This document shows positions 1 through 15,746 of a stretch of 64,000 nt of DNA, one piece after another. The notes under the pieces were generated by a model. It made no database searches. It was not told the DNA's origin and worked only from the letters and a program-made list of their open reading frames with translations. The stretch's first letter is position 1, and the number at the start of each line of letters is the position of its first letter. This DNA is from Protonemura montana (Eukaryota; Arthropoda; Insecta; Plecoptera; Nemouridae): NCBI GenBank assembly GCA_947568835.1, contig OX387602.1, forward strand, positions 17,659,021 to 17,723,020. The letters are read 5' to 3'. The translations under genes and the position numbers were made by a program.

Positions 1-3000
1 GTCACCTGAGACGAGGCGCTATCGGGCGGACCCAAGGAGCCCTTTGATGTGGGTTGCCATGACTACAAAGTACAAACAGACCCTAGCCATGCTCTAACGC
101 TCGCCGGTTCTCCGATTTCCTACTTTATTACATTCCCAAACTGCACGATCAAAGACCACTTTTTCGCGCTAAGAAATGTCTGGTCTCTGGACCTGTGTTT
201 CGTCCAGTCCCCATGCGCTATTAGGCTAAAATCGATCCACTAGAATCACGAAATCTAACGTTCAAGTCAGGTAAAAAATACCGTAACACATTTGATATGG
301 GATCCATAGTCTTGATTTGGTCTCGATGCAAAATAATTACCTCTCATCAATGTTTTAATGTAATCGTTTTGGTTCATTTCATAAATCTGAATACAGATTA
401 GCGAGCGTCCTGCAAGGACGAGCACCGTTCGCTTTGTCGGAACGCGGCCAGAAATATGCTGCTCAAGAGTATTGGACGCTGCGCTAAGTCCGCAGCTTCA
501 TAGTTTGTAACCGCCCCAGGGAGTTGTTGATGTCCATTGCCGAGCGGGGAACGCATCATCATCGACGCACGTTTCTAGAATACAAATTCGAAAATATTCT
601 TCGATAAGGTGTCTCGAAAACACGGTTTAGAAAAAGTTACGGACTCTCTCACTCTCCGTTTCAGGGAAGATGCACTGAAGGATAAGTATGAATGAATTAT
701 ACTAACTATTAATTAGACATTGATTATGAGTTCTTTGCCCTCAACGCCAGAAAATAATAGTTGGACCTCACGCTACATCAATTATTTTAATAGCTCTTGG
801 TATGGTGTTGTTTTTAGTTCACTTTTGTTAGTGCTTCGCTAAGCCACCGCCTTGACAAGAGATCGATTGTATCGATCCATTGTGAATATTTTGCTCTTAC
901 TTGCTTGACATTCGGCCCAATTAAATACGGTGAATATTAATTTTAGTCAGGTTCCATTTTTGATATATAATGTTGCCTCTGCCATTATTCGATGCGTCCA
1001 TTTCGACTGCGTTACTGTCCTTATGCTGGAGAATGGTGACCCTAGCGTAGACGAAGGTCACTAGTTTGTCATTCTAGTATTGTAACCGTCCTACTCTTCA
1101 AAGCTTGGGTCATATTTGCCATCAGTATCGATCCTCATAACGAGAGGACAACAGCTCTTCTTTTAATTGTTCGATTCTTAACCTTGCGAGCATGCGTACG
1201 CAACAAAAAAAAACAGCGCAGTTTTAGAGTTTTACGCATTTGTGGACCGACAAAAACTTGTGGTTTTAAATATTCATTTTAATAATTAATCTCTGCTTTC
1301 ACGCTGTAATCACAGGTTTGCGTGTTGTGGGTACAGCGGCCTCCCACCAGAAGCTCACAAAGTACCGAAAGATAGGAATCATAACATGGGGCTGGAATTT
1401 GTGGAATGAGGCCGGAATGCACTAGGGCAGTGTTAGCTACTTTGTTCGGTGAGAAATTGTGTTATCACGGTGGTTTTTGAACATTTTGTGTTGCGAAATT
1501 ATAGAAGTTTGGCGAACTTGATGTTTGGTGACGACTCCTTCTGCTGCCATTGTGGGGAGGCGGTAAGTGCTTATTAGTAGTGATGACTTTTATGTGATTA
1601 ATGAATATGTTAAATGGACTGCTAGACGTAAAAGTTTGCCATGCCCTTATAATATAATAATAATATTGCAATAACTTGATATTGCATACCATGCTCCATT
1701 ATTTTTGAATACTAACCGCCTGATTATTTGGCTAGGGGTCTAAAGTGCCTTAGCCTAAATTGATCAAATCAAAATGGAACGCCCTTGAATACACATGAAA
1801 GGATATGTTATAGTGTCTTATGGTAGCTGCTAAAGCACTAAATAACTAACGTTGAGTTCTTCTGAATAGAATAAGGGGGCTGCTGGCCCATGAGGCGACA
1901 ATCCCCCTCGTTGCACCCCTTAGGATTATGCGAGCTTACGGGAGATTACCACACAATCTTTATATTGAAAACACTTAGGATATTGTAAAGATTACTTGCG
2001 AAGCGTCCATTCGATTCATATTATTTTTATTTGATTCTAAAGATTAAATTATGAATGCTCTGACGCTTCTAGTCCATGAGCCAAAATATAAAAGAGGTAG
2101 GAAATTTAATTTTCACCGTCCAGCATGTTGGCTGCAGGCAAACAGGCTCCCCACAAGACTTTTCCATCGAGGAAAAACACCATTTATCGAATCTGCCCAT
2201 GCTCTCACTGCTTTACAAATCCCCGGAAAGTTTCAGAGAAATCTCCTGGAAAATTGTGAACGTAAATTCCCATGAGTCCGGTCCGCAAATTGACCCTCGG
2301 CGAATCTGTCTGCGCGACATCGATGCGAGATGACATTGGGTACTTGTGTGTTGGTTCCTTGAGAGACTACGACCCCCTATTTTCGTAGCTTGTTTGGATT
2401 GACAGAGGCGACGTCGCCGACGCTTCGCATAGACGTCACTAGTGATTCATGGGAGAGCGTCGCTCCATTTAATCACGTCTTGGGTGGCCGTCGCCGTTTA
2501 AGAGACTACACTAAAATCTTTGTTCAACCATTTCATTTAAATTCAATTCGCTTTATGAACAAACGTAGTAATTATTGGTTTTCAACCGACGTATAACCAC
2601 GTGTAAGTATATAGCAGAACACAATTATTAAATATGTAGCGAAATTAGCGGACTGAGTATAGCTCGTGTGTTATAATTTTAGTTACAGCTTTCATGGTTT
2701 CCGACCCGATTTTTAATGATAAGAAGTATATTTTAAGCTGTAATTCATTTCCAAAGTCTGTTTAGTATCTAGAAGTGCATTATCTGACCAGAGTTCAGTA
2801 CCAACAATTCCTGCGTAACATGGCACTTCGTTGACGGGGATCGTTCAAGAAAATAAATAGACTATTGCAGAATGCTAAGACCAACGGGACGAGGGTGAAT
2901 ATCCCCAAACTTCGTTGGGATAGCTTCCTCAACCACGCATCTCAGTAAAGCAGGAGAGTAAATAGAAGACAAATTGGAAGGGAAACGAACACTGGAGGCA

Positions 3001-6000
3001 GAGCGAAGTCGGCTATTCGAAAGAAGGGGACGTAATTTGGTCGGGAAGATACTGGATAGTGGCTGGATAGCCACCACTCCGATGAAACTTTCCCTTGGCT
3101 TGGCGTGGGGTAGTTCGGTTGGTTTTGTCTCTCAATACGAATCACTAGAAGTAAAGTCTTGGTTATAGGAGATGTCTTTATTACGTGACAATAGAAAAAA
3201 CCACGACTATACCGAAAGGATGATGGACCGGGTCTCATAAAGGGGATCAGTTTATTGACGCTTTGTGAAATGATTGTGTTCTTTGTTACCCAAGTTGCGC
3301 AACAAAATACTAAATTGCGTTGTCAAGCACAGATTCATTTGAATTCGCACATTTCAGTACACATCTACAGAAATTCCATTTTCCATCCAGACTCACTTCA
3401 CTGTGTAGTGATGAATGGTCATATGAATAATTTTACAGTTTTTTTTTCACGGCTGGCTGCTGATTCATTGTTTTCGAAAAAATTCATGTTCTGTCATCAT
3501 TTTTATGCCCACGAAATCGTAATGGAATATGGCTGCACATAAATGCAGATAAAAAAAAACACCCCCGTCGTTCATAAATAACATTTTCAAATAGGATCGC
3601 AGTCAAAAACAGAAAGCCCCGGGATAGAATGTCATGTAAACTTGATATTTACAACCATGTTCAATAAGAGATCAACATTTCCTCTCATCTAGAGAGATGG
3701 TTTAACGATTCTTCTATCGGAATTTGCATTACAGAGAGCTTCCATTGTGCCAGCTTGACTGGAAGGAAGCTCATGCATCATTTTACAATAAGTATGCGCT
3801 GAAAATGCACATGCAAAAAAGCGAATGCAATGGTTATGGATTGCCTAATTGCAAATGCAATTGTGAAGGAGCGAACGAATTCACGGTTGGCAACGATTCA
3901 CTCTTACCGTGCTTCGTACCACGCGTATGAAATATGGCTTGCCACCAATTAATTGGTCTACACCCGGCCAAAAACTCAGTAATTGCTTTACGTGCCAAGA
4001 GCACAAAGCCAAAACGCACCACGTTGATTGCGTCCCAGCTACTGGCCAAAAGTGACCTCCAATCAGGGTGATGCGAAAGAGAGTTATCGCGTGTCCGGCA
4101 GAGCGTTGCGTACTATGAGGCAAAACGACGTCTTCGGTGCGAGTTTCGCCGCAGAAATAAGAGGATGTGCACATATATTTTACACTTTGTAATTAATCCC
4201 AGAGAACGGCAACATCACATCATTTTTTATGCTCTTGCAGGCTCTTCCTCGGGTGCAAACTGCAACTAGCGAACTCATCGCCGAATCTTTCGCGTTGCTT
4301 TAACATGAAAAAAAAATCAATCGGTTCTTGTATCGATCAGTGCAATATTTATTACACAGCTTATTTTGTCATCAAAATTTTATGGCCGTTTTATTATACG
4401 GTGACCACCGAAGTTGTTCTCGATCAATATTTTTGAATAAGAGGGCATCTTATATACCGTAGATTTTCTAATAATTCAGCTGTTATAAACGTTGGTAATT
4501 ACAACTCTTCTGCGTATGTCTTGCTCAAGAGCACAGTCTTCACTAGGCCGTAGGGTAGGTTGATCTCAATCTATTCATCTCTATTACATGAGCCTGATAA
4601 TTTACGAACAAGTTTTTTTTATGCTAAATCATTCGCCTATTTATTCTTATTTTCTGTTGAAATAAGATTACAGCCTAATATTTTCGTGTAATGACTTTGG
4701 CGTATGGGCTGTCCACATTCGAAGAGGATGGATTACACTCAGACATGGATGGTTACAGATACAGGTGGGAAAGAGAATGCACGTCAAGATCCCATCAAGA
4801 TGTTGACTGGTACAAATGACTTCATTCGCGGGATTTTTCTGTCCGTCAGAACTAACACATAAAAAGCCACCACCAAACATCAAAATTGCTATCGTCAATA
4901 ATTATTCCAGCTCTTCAATGTATTATGCGCCAGATAGATCCAAGCCTCTGTGAGAACTTTTCTCGCTCCCATTCTCGGCATCCTTTGTATGGTAAAATGT
5001 ATCAACTGCTTCTCAACAAGGACTTAGAATTTAGAAACTGGATGTTATCCATTCAGGATTAGTTATTTAAATTTTAAAATATGTAAGCCGATTGTGGTAT
5101 CAAAACCAAACATGATACCACATGACTTAACTGTCACAAACACAATATTTAGAGAAGAAATACAAGACATTTCTTCGGTGAAAATCAGGATCCCTATCTA
5201 AATGATTTCGAAATGTGAGTGGACCTGTAACAGGTAACTACTACTCCACGCGACCGTCCAAATGATGCAGGATGTGTGTTTTCTTTCTTGAAGCGTGGAC
5301 AGAATCTGCAGTAGTAAAGACAAGACATATCGACACCGTGATTGCAGCTTGTCAAGATATTGCCGGTGAAGATGGGATAACTCATCTTCTCTCCTCTCTG
5401 TTTTGTATCCACCTGGACAAACTCGCTACAAACTTTGTTATACACACGATAAACGTGGCCGCTCTCTATAATCAAAATATTAAAGTCCACATACGCCTAT
5501 AAAATGTGAAATACCTCGGGGAAATGGTTTGTGAAGTATTATTAGCAAGCATCCTCTTAAAGAGGATAGTAACGTCTACATATTAATGAGTTGTAGAACA
5601 AGAACATTGCAGGTTTCAAATGATTTTTGTCTGATTTTCATTATCTTGACTAACAACCTAGAACACAATCTGATTTTTTTTTTATTGTTATTTTATACAA
5701 TTTAATATGAGTTCTTGTAAATAGATAAATATGGAACCAACTAGTAGCGAACCAATCAAAAGAGCTAATATACCTTATAGGTTTTCTCATTCGGGCATGC
5801 TAGCGATCAATTCATCCTTATCAATCGACTTTGACCAATGACAAACTTCTTATTTGTCTGCAACTTCATAGTATCAATTGTCCATCACATGCGACTAAAT
5901 CTCACTCGTTATAATTTCAATCTCGGCAAACAGTTAATTCAATTGATCTGATGAAGATTGCCTGAAGTTACGACTTTGAGAGGCTGTATTTGGCAGTAAA

Positions 6001-9000
6001 CTGTCCATTGGTAATTCTCAATCGCCGCGTGTTCGTCGCGAGGCAAAGCGGCGTCGTACCTCACTGCTCATTGGTATTCAACAGTAAGTTTGCGCTTGTC
6101 CGAGTCTCGTTAGAGGACTTATGGATGCCGTTTCTGATATGGGGGGATTGCATTTGCAATCACGGATAAAATATCAGACCAGAGACAAATGTCTTCGGCG
6201 TCATACGTTTTACAGGCTCTCTGGAGCTGGTATCCCATGGAGTGGCTTCAAATTTTTACTTCAAAACTACCTGTTTACTGGAGTATTCGTACGCAATTTT
6301 CAGACATTTTACACTGGCAGTGTAGGTACTAAACCACTTGTTCTATTATGCACGGTGGTTTTCATAAATGTCTAAAAAAAGCAATTTAATATGATTATCC
6401 ATTAGATTTAGAAACCACGATGCTTGTCCTGCCAGACTTAAAGCAATATTCTTCACACCTTGGCAGTGCAGCGATCAGAGCATCGCGCCTCACAATTATT
6501 CCAACTCACACTTATCTTAACTGCCATCTCCCTTTAAAGGGAGTGTTTTCGTTGTTAGCGCAATTTATGCATGCAATTATTTCACGTTTTATTATTATTA
6601 CACTTTATGTGTTTCGTGGATTAGAGTTGGGATTGAGAGGCTTCATTTTTTACGGCCCAAGGTGTGTTTCTTAGATTACCACCGCGCGCATTTGTACACT
6701 TTTGGACAGTTGGGTGTGCTGGCTGGGATCCCAATGAATGTCCTGTCATACTGATAAATATCACCGATCTCGTTGACCTTTGTCCTCTTGGTGCCCACCT
6801 AGGGAGCTTGGTGTACAGAGGTCACTCCACCCAGACTCACAGCATTGTTCCCCGAGCTCATGCGATGGAAAGGAATTGAGTTGCAGTATTGCACAAAGGT
6901 GCAATTAGATTACTGCATCAATAATGGTTCGAGCTAGATAATTTACATATTATTACTTCAGGTGATTAATGTAGCTTAATTGTGACCAGACAAGACAGTA
7001 TATTAATTATTTACAAGATCAGTGTATTGAACACGCAATTGGAATCAACTTTTATGCTAATTAAATCGATACATTATTGGCTTTATAAAAAAAAAACTTT
7101 GTAAGTTCTAATGGGAATTTAGCTACAGGATCCGACTTTGACCATAATGTTTTCTCACCTGGAAGTGCCGAGTGAGGTGGAAGAAATGGACAGAGTTCCT
7201 CTTCCATTCCAGTGGTTGATGCTCTCGGATGAGTCGCCGAAAGGACCCTTTTAATGATGAATGATTGATGAATTAGTCCCGGGGGGAGGAAATGAAAGTG
7301 AAACAGAGGGAATAGAGAGGGAGAGAGGGAAGAATGGGCGACGTGTCGATATACCAGCGCGAAAGAGTGAAAAATGCAGCGAGGGGAAATAATAAAGCCG
7401 TATTCTGTTTACATTCGGTGATAGTAAACCGATTACTCTTTATTTTCCATACAGTGTCATAACTGCATTGTATCAAAGCTATTTCAAATGAAAGGCGTGG
7501 GTTTCAATTGAGAAGTAAAAACTATTGCGCATTTCTTGAAAAGGGTGTGTGATCAACTGCTAAATATGTAAAAATATACATTATTTTAATGTTTCGTTGC
7601 TGGTTTATAGAAATCCATTCGACACCTCCATCATCGAGATAGCGCTGGAGTCTCTGACACTTCACCATACAAAGTACACACGTGCTCATTTGCAATATAC
7701 TGGGCGGACACACACAGAGTTCATTCGTGGAAAAAGCAATATTCAAATGGACAACATTTCAACCGAGAATACCAAAGTGACCACTCGACGGTCACTCAAT
7801 TTGCATAGCCCAACAGGAATCGCACAAACAGTCTCTTAGTATCCACATTGTTTTCATTCTGTCCCCAGGACAGTAATACTCGATCCAATGTGTTGCCGTT
7901 TACTCTCGTCCTCTTATTCGCAGTTTATACGGGTGATAATATATTTGCAAAGTTGATTTGCTTCACCTATACAGCCTAATGGCACGCGACATTAATCGTG
8001 TTTCCCATTGATAAATAAATTGAGGCTGCAGAGGTGGTCACTCTTGGCTATTAATATTAAGATACTACCGCCCACGAAGTGACCCTTCCCGACAGCCTCC
8101 TCCGACCTCTGGCCTGCATCGACGGGGGATCGAACAATGCTGGAAAAAGCATGAGCAATAACTCCATTCTGGAATACAATATGCTTATAATAAACTCGCT
8201 ATCCCGGCTTTAACTTTCCCTATGGCTCGTTTCCTTGTTATGATCTCGCATATGTTTATAGCACAGCTGAAACGCGAGCCATGCTATTGTTTTTAAAGTA
8301 AACGTGCAAACTCTGCCCATAAAATCGTGGAACTGCTATTTTCCATCCGGGAAAATGTATTTATAATGCATCCACACTATTATCTATGTAATTATTGTGT
8401 TTTTGAACAATTTCTTTTGTACTAATATATAATTGGTAATCACATTTACATCTCACGATTAGAAATTAAGAAAAATATTTTGCATGATTAATTATTTAAC
8501 TAGCACTTTGATACTTTGCAAGGAGTTGGATGTGGCTTGATGAATAAACTGTTTGCATACTTCAGGCTTCCACTAACTCATGTTCAAGTCAGAGTGCTAG
8601 TCTACTAATGAAGTAAATCGATGTCATCCCTGACAGCATTCATTTATCATCACCCAGCGCAGTACCTGTAACCATATCCTGCATCTATCTTTTAGGTAGC
8701 ACCTAGCACCGGATTCCTTACATGGAAACTAAAAAACCTCTAGGTATTGCATAATCTATAGTACGTTATTAAAACTAATTACTTTTCTTTCATATTTTCT
8801 TACACTTATTTTTGTCACCTAAATTAAAAGAAACTAACAACGCTCATGCAGCAAATCTCTTATCAACATCTTGGCACACGATTTTGAAAATATATCGCCC
8901 ATTCTACCTATCCAATATGTACCTGTTTTCTTTCGTGACAGCGTGTCATCGTGATTTCAATCTTTCAGCCAACTTTTCCACCTTTACATATGGTGATCTC

Positions 9001-12000
9001 ACAACAACAAAAACGCATTGTTCTAAACACTTGGAAAGCGCAGACAAACTCGCTGCAAAATACACCCATTCTACTGACAACGCTTTTCAATTTACCCGTA
9101 GTTCACAGTTCACAATCACACCCTGCCTCATAGCATTCAAGATTTGCATCCTGTTGCACACGATTTCTCTCCGGCGACCGGCGCAATTTGTGTGTACTTA
9201 TGAAGTACGCACAATGGCATTCATACCCGAATCAAACAAAACGTGTATTTACACGCATATGCTAATTGGTTGGCCTACAGTAGACCCTTATATCTTTCAG
9301 TTTCGATCATCACGTACTGAGAATGAAATTGAATGCATCATAGTCACCTGCTTGCTGCATAATAATCACTAGAGAGATGCCAGTTTCCGAGCGGGGCACA
9401 AAAAAAAGAGTTGAGACTCGTCCTTTACCATTGGTCTAACCGATGCAGTGATATTTTTTGGATATTTTTTAAATTGATTTAACACCTGGCTGTCTTGTAT
9501 TTGGATTGAAGGCGTGTTTGCCGAGGATCTTGCGGTCGATCCGAGATGCAAGTCAGAGACAAAAGGCGTGACAGCGTGCTGGCATTGTTTATCCACCACG
9601 GTCCACTATGGCCTGTGGAACCTGGTCTAGGTGTGTCACCTGAATGTCGTTTTCAGAGCGTTCGAAATTGATATCAAATATAAATGGTTAATAATTTAAA
9701 TTTCTTAGCGGGATGTCGGACACGACCTGTTGTCTGCGTCCGCACTGGCGCCGGTCTCCCACCCTAGTGTGACAATGCAAAATTGAATTAATTATCACTA
9801 TGTTGGCGATATTTGCGGTAAAATTCTTCCAATAATTTGTTGTAGAAGCTTTGCTTTAGGTATCACATGTAATATTTTAAAAATGATATCGTCTATTGAC
9901 AGAATTCTCTCCCGGGTTCCTTAACCGGTTCTCACGTAATTACAGTGTAAATTTTACAATTACGTTCACAACTTTTTAGACATTGTAAATAATTACTTAC
10001 TCCATTTTGCACTTAGTAAGAATTTCCCTGTCGCGGTTTTCTTACACGATCCTGTAAATTGAAGCAGCTGTGTTTTTTTCATGACTTGCTGCTCTGGAAA
10101 GAACGAAATGCACAGCGAAAGAATCCAAGACGACTCAAAATCAAACAACCAAGGAAGCGGCGATCCTTCCGCCTTCATCTAATGCAGTTGGATTTTATTT
10201 TTGTTTCTAAACAGAAATCACGGCACTAAAAGCTTGAGTGTCAAGAAATTGCTGTCCCGGCGTGCAGCGTTATTTTTTTGTACCCTCTCATAGGTTCTGT
10301 CAATATACCGAGGAAGATTATAGTGTTTGAGAATACTAGGGAGTGCTCATGCCATAAAACATTGCCTTGTGGGAGGAAATATAAATGGCAAATAATATGT
10401 GTTGTTATCCTAGTTTGCATTGACCATAATCTTTGCCATGAAGAAAAAACTACATAAAATAAATAATGTGCCCCAATAAAAACTAACAAGCCATGGTTAT
10501 ATCGGGATGGAAAATATTCGAGTCACTCCCAAGTACAAATTGATATTTTGATTTTTTCTTTTTATCTTCGTTGTGTCTCGGGTAGGATCGTCGTGGTTTT
10601 CAGCTGGAGGGTCCACTGTACGTGTACGTACGTTTCCAATGCGTACTTGAAAACGTAACCATAACACACATGTATTGAACCGGACAACAAAACAGTTTCT
10701 GAGTTCTGATCTTCTGGCGCACGTCTCGCAACAAAGATGAAATGAAAGATTGGAAGCAAACGAGATGAAAGGGAGATGGGATGTGAGATGGCGAAAATAA
10801 ATAGCCCACTTTGGCGCAGATTCCAGTCCCGACTTCCAATGGTATCTCGTGCAGTTAGTAGCGGAAACGTGCGATGATTCATGTCAGTCCATCGCCGTTT
10901 CGTGTTTCCAGAATTTTGGCTCAATCTCAACTTGGAGTTAATAAAGAGACACTCTTGTCATGCTACCTATTTGTATCATCTTACCATTAATCTTGCCCCT
11001 CTCTTTTGCTTGTGATTTATCCGTCATCTGAGTCCTCATGATTTTCTTTGACATCGAATGTTCCCTTTGACACGTCCTCCCTCCTTACACCGGCATGTTC
11101 CCTGCCAGCCGTCTGCCTCCCTGCCCCTCCCGACCCCTTCCTTACTGGCATATCCCCACAAGACGAGGGTGTCTCAAGTCTCAGGTGGTCCTCGTGTGCA
11201 CAAATAAACTGCGACCGGAAACGTGTAGAATATACCCTGGATGCATGCATGCAGTGTGCTTCCTGTGGGATCTATTTTAAAAATAATCACTAACCTAAGT
11301 TAACAACGCGGCTATTATGTAAATGCCTCGCTTTTTAAACCACTAAACAAGTCACGTGCTTGACGTGACGTTACTTGCTTGACACCTTCATGCCTCCCCG
11401 CCCTAGAAGAAAAGAGCACACAAGGGAGGCGTTTAAATGCCTCTTCAGTTGATGGTCCTTGACCTGGCATGGAGCCTTGCCGCCAAATTTTCGTGACATT
11501 TATCAAATCTACTTTCTTCGCATGTGGTTTTTGGCCTGTAGAAGAATATCACACCATATGCTCGTTGCTGCTTAGTTTGTTCACTTCACAATAGGTATTG
11601 ATCGTTATTTGGGGAGAAAATATATCCACCCTTCACGTGCCACTTCCAAATTTTATACAGCTCTCGTGTCTAACAACAAGTTATAACACAAGTTTTATTT
11701 CCCTTTATTGAAAACTGCCTATAAACAATAATTACAGGCATCATAATGAAATATGTTGATAATAAATACACCGGCATGGAATTCCTCGGCAAGCATTGCT
11801 AATAAAATCGATAAATTACATGTTAGTTAGAACTTTTATGAGGCGGACGTAAATTACTTGCCTTGGCGATATCGTCGCATCGTAAATAATGTATATTTTG
11901 TAAAATATTCAAGCACAACATCAACAGTTTCGATAGCATCAACAGTTAGTGGCAATCACAAAATCGTTATCTCGAACGCTGCTAGTTTGGTTTGTGGTTT

Positions 12001-15000
12001 GCCCATTGTGTTTCGTGGTGGTTTGTCGGGGCTATTCTTGGAGTCAATTTAATCAACCCCCCTCTTTTATACGGTGTAGCAGCCGCCCGTGCCTTTCCTT
12101 CCCAGCAGAAGCGTGCATGAGAAAGCCTTCTCAAGTCGATGGAAGAGGCCATCAAAGATTTTAAGAAGTTATAAACGAGCTCCGATCACGGTATCTGGTG
12201 GTTCTGTTACTGCAGAAAACTGTCAGGAAACTTTTAAAAATAGAATTAAGATAAACTGTCTGCTGCTGAACGATTTCCCTCGCTACTTCGATCGCTAATT
12301 TGCTGCAATGTCGCAAATCAGAAATTCAAATTACTCTTTTCGGGGACTTGGCATTGTACGAGCAATATGCAAAATGGAAATTCTCAGTTTCCTTGTGTGA
12401 TATTGGCATTGGGCGATCATGTTTGCACTATCACTTAAATGACACAACCCACTCAAAACAGGTTAGCTCAAAATAATGTAATATGCTGGAAACATGAACA
12501 CTGAGCAAATAGAGCAATTTTAACACACAAGTTTCCAAGTACACAACAATCCTGTAACGATTGGTTGGAGGAACGGCTTGAGATTACTATCATCTTAGTA
12601 GTTCGTTCTTGTGTCGAAGGAATCTTTTGCCATAAGAAATCATGAGATGGCTATTAAGTGAGCGGAGATCCTACAAAAATTATATCTGAAGACTCTGCAA
12701 CGCAGACTGTAGTTGCGAGTAGAGAGTGCAGAGCTGGAATTCAAAATATTTCCGAGCATTTAATGAAGCATTTATGAAAATGGTGGCTAGACACGCATTA
12801 TACATCAGCAATTGCGAAGATAATTATAAACAACACGTCCAACGCTTGCATGTAATAGCAGATATGAATAATATTTATAGAAAAATCTCTTCAAATATTG
12901 ACATTTCAAACAAGCGCCTAAGCTGCGCGGAGCAGCTAATTTCACGCCGGAAGTGTGAAGAAGAAGTTTACTCCCTTCTGTTCACAGCTTCTTTGATCTC
13001 CTCTTTGCCCATTCTTCTCAATCGCTTGCGCCTCGCGGCCGTATCTTCTAATTATTGCCCAGAGTGCACAAGACGCACAAGACAAGCGAAAAGCTTCAAA
13101 CAAATTATCATTCATTCTGCTTTCTAGCTAATTAAAGTCGACGTGCATTGATCTCTTATATCTTTCTATCTCTCTCTATCTCACGATCTTTCTTCTCTAC
13201 ACACGTGGCCTGATGACCGCACCCATGTCTTGTCCGCCATTTTAAACATGCCACTGCAACACGAAGAATGAAAGTATTGGCATTCTTTTCTATCAATTAA
13301 ATTACGGACAGTATTTTTATCACCTTCGTGATCGAATACTCAGCAATGTGATAGGGATTCCCCGATCCTGCCACCAATTCTCTCAATTTTTTAAAGGTAG
13401 AAGGGATTTGATTATATCGTCCTACAGTTTTATGCGCACTCAACAAAGACGACACCAACACGGCGATAAATCTAATGAACTTAGATAAAAAGAAGCAGTA
13501 TAGAACTCAACTGACTTTGGCTTGAACACTAAAAAATAGTTGTTCTCTGCTGTGAATTAACTTGTTAGTCGACTTGGTGACACTAAGTGACTATAACTTA
13601 GAGGGAAGAGTTCATTGGTACCGTGAATGCACCTCGCTCGAATGGCTAAAAGTTTCGAAATGTGTTGCTTTAAGAATCCTTAGGATGCTTACTTTTTATA
13701 TAATTGGGCAGCCATTTTAACCGAGTGCTCCTCACACGTGTACCTTGTGTACTGTATACACATACGCCTCGAAAGGCAAAACTTTTTGGACTCAAGACCA
13801 GTAATTACATATTACGTATAATTGAACACGAAAGCTGACTGCGGGTAGCTTTTTATTACAGTGGTGAATGCGGTGGTAGAATACGTTATGGACACGAACG
13901 TTATTTCGTCGCTTTTTTCTTGTTGACTAGGATTGAAAACAGGAAGGAGGATTTTGTTTGACCCGAGCTTGTTGGCGTTCGATTTAAGGGGAGAGCCGAT
14001 GGCTAGAGTTGTATTTTGGTTAAAAAAAAACACAACAAAAAAACGCGTAAATTAATTGGGATGAAGGAGGAGTGATTACTAGGTAACATGCAAGACCGAA
14101 CCCTTTGTCTTCAGGCTTCACGTTGAGTGTAAACAACCTCGCAGTGTGAAGAAGTTTACTCCATTTCTGTTGATTTCGTACTTTTCAATGTATTCTTCGT
14201 TGTGCCTTAAAGCCAAGTTGTGAGGAAGAAATTAATTTTGAGCGCCGCTCAATGCATTTTTCCTGACATTTTCTCATGCCCATAAAAGTGAATTTGAAAA
14301 TATTATTTCCCTTGATATACTGCGATCATATAACCAATTCTGTCCCCTAGTTTTTTCATTTCGGTGGCTATCTCGCCCGTTTTACGACACGGTTTACTCT
14401 ATCACGCTCCGACTGGATCAAAAGATTTTATCTGGCGATATAAAAGTAAGCCGATCTAAATCATTGTGATAGATACTGGCTTCCACAATACATTATTTGA
14501 CCCATTATATCTTTATTATACGCATAGCAAAAGTCAGTGAGCACCGCACTCTTGGCAATACTGCCACCTCACTTACAAGTTACACAATGCCATAGTAAAC
14601 GCAATAAAACAATACGCATAACGCATTCTTCATGAAAGTCTTCGTGCACATTTCCATGCATCGCACTGAATAGGTAAAGTCTTCAGTTCCTAGTCCCACC
14701 ATTGATAATAAATGTTGGTATCTTTTTAAGATTTAAATTACTGTCATGAAAATGATTACTAGCATTACTATTCGCTCTAACTATAAAACACATATTATTG
14801 TGAAGCAGAAAAATATCTATCTTAGATGTTCTTCTATCGCCTTTGGCTAAAGGAAGCAATAAATAAAGCAACTCTTCGAAATCTACGAGATGATCTTCTA
14901 TTGGTTTAGCTACTCAGGTAACTTAAGAAAGTAAGAAGGAAACCTTTGACAGTCCAGCAAAGAAAATTACGGTGTCCAAAATCCAAATATAATTACCTGG

Positions 15001-15715
15001 CGTTATGACATGAAGCTGCGCTTACTAGCAATTTTTAATATCCATCAAATGACAAGTAAAGCGAAATAAATGACACACAAGGTACAAAAGCTCAAGGGCC
15101 ACACATCTACCTGTGTTATTTCCGTAAGCATTCGGCATTTAGTTGTGGGCAGGGTACATTTGTTTTATATTGCGGAGTGCACTGCGTAACGTTACGAAGT
15201 GAAGTCTAAGTAGCTGTCACATACCCTGCCAAGCGCTGAAGTCGAAACTAATTATTTATGAGTAATGAACGACTTAAAGATTGATCAATGAACGCTTGTA
15301 TCAATCATATTACACACTATAAGAAGTTATGTTTCTTTTTTACAAGCACAACCTGTTTGGACTTTGGTAAAAAAAATAATCACGCCACAACGTTTATAAA
15401 AAAAATCAGCCATTTTGAATTGTTACATTAACAAATAACTTAAAAATAAGAACACTAGTGCCAATTTTCAGGCTCTATAATAATTCGTGATGGAGTCTCT
15501 TGAATCCTCGACAGCAATTTCGAGTCAATTAAGAATTTCGTGCTCATGACGCTTGACAGAACCGACTCCGACATTTCGATGGGGGATGTTTCTTGGTTTC
15601 GTTGAAGAATCTGTCCCCTCGTCCGTCGTCCCCTTGCCGATGACAGACGTCAGTTAATTCCGAGGAGAAACCTCTCATTTCCCAGCGTTGATTACAGCTC
15701 TGCCCTCTTCGCGTG

Positions 15716-15746
15716 TATAAATAGTGGGCCCTACGTCGCATTCACA
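15716..15746 (+). promoter_or_regulatory. possible TATA promoter in a GC-richer patch
   Basis: TATAAATA at 15716-15723 is followed 28 bases later by TTCACA, a loose initiator. The surrounding 15.5-16.1 kb is less AT-rich than its flanks and has a CCAAT-type GCCAATCA near 15998. I see no convincing downstream coding exon, and TATA-like words are common by chance in AT-rich DNA. Confidence 0.15.

Noticed and set aside
2087-2094. TATAAAAG on the plus strand (likewise near 14437 and 63683 on one strand or the other)
   Set aside because: No initiator at the right distance and no downstream gene. Such words are expected by chance in AT-rich DNA.
8812-9372. Stop-free run of 186 codons on the plus strand, the longest outside the recognised genes
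   Set aside because: It opens with TTG rather than ATG, has no recognisable domain, a composition rich in His/Thr/Ser as expected from AT-rich random DNA, and no splice or promoter context.
12726-13127. 133-codon open frame on the plus strand
   Set aside because: No ATG at its start, no domain and no neighbouring exons in phase.
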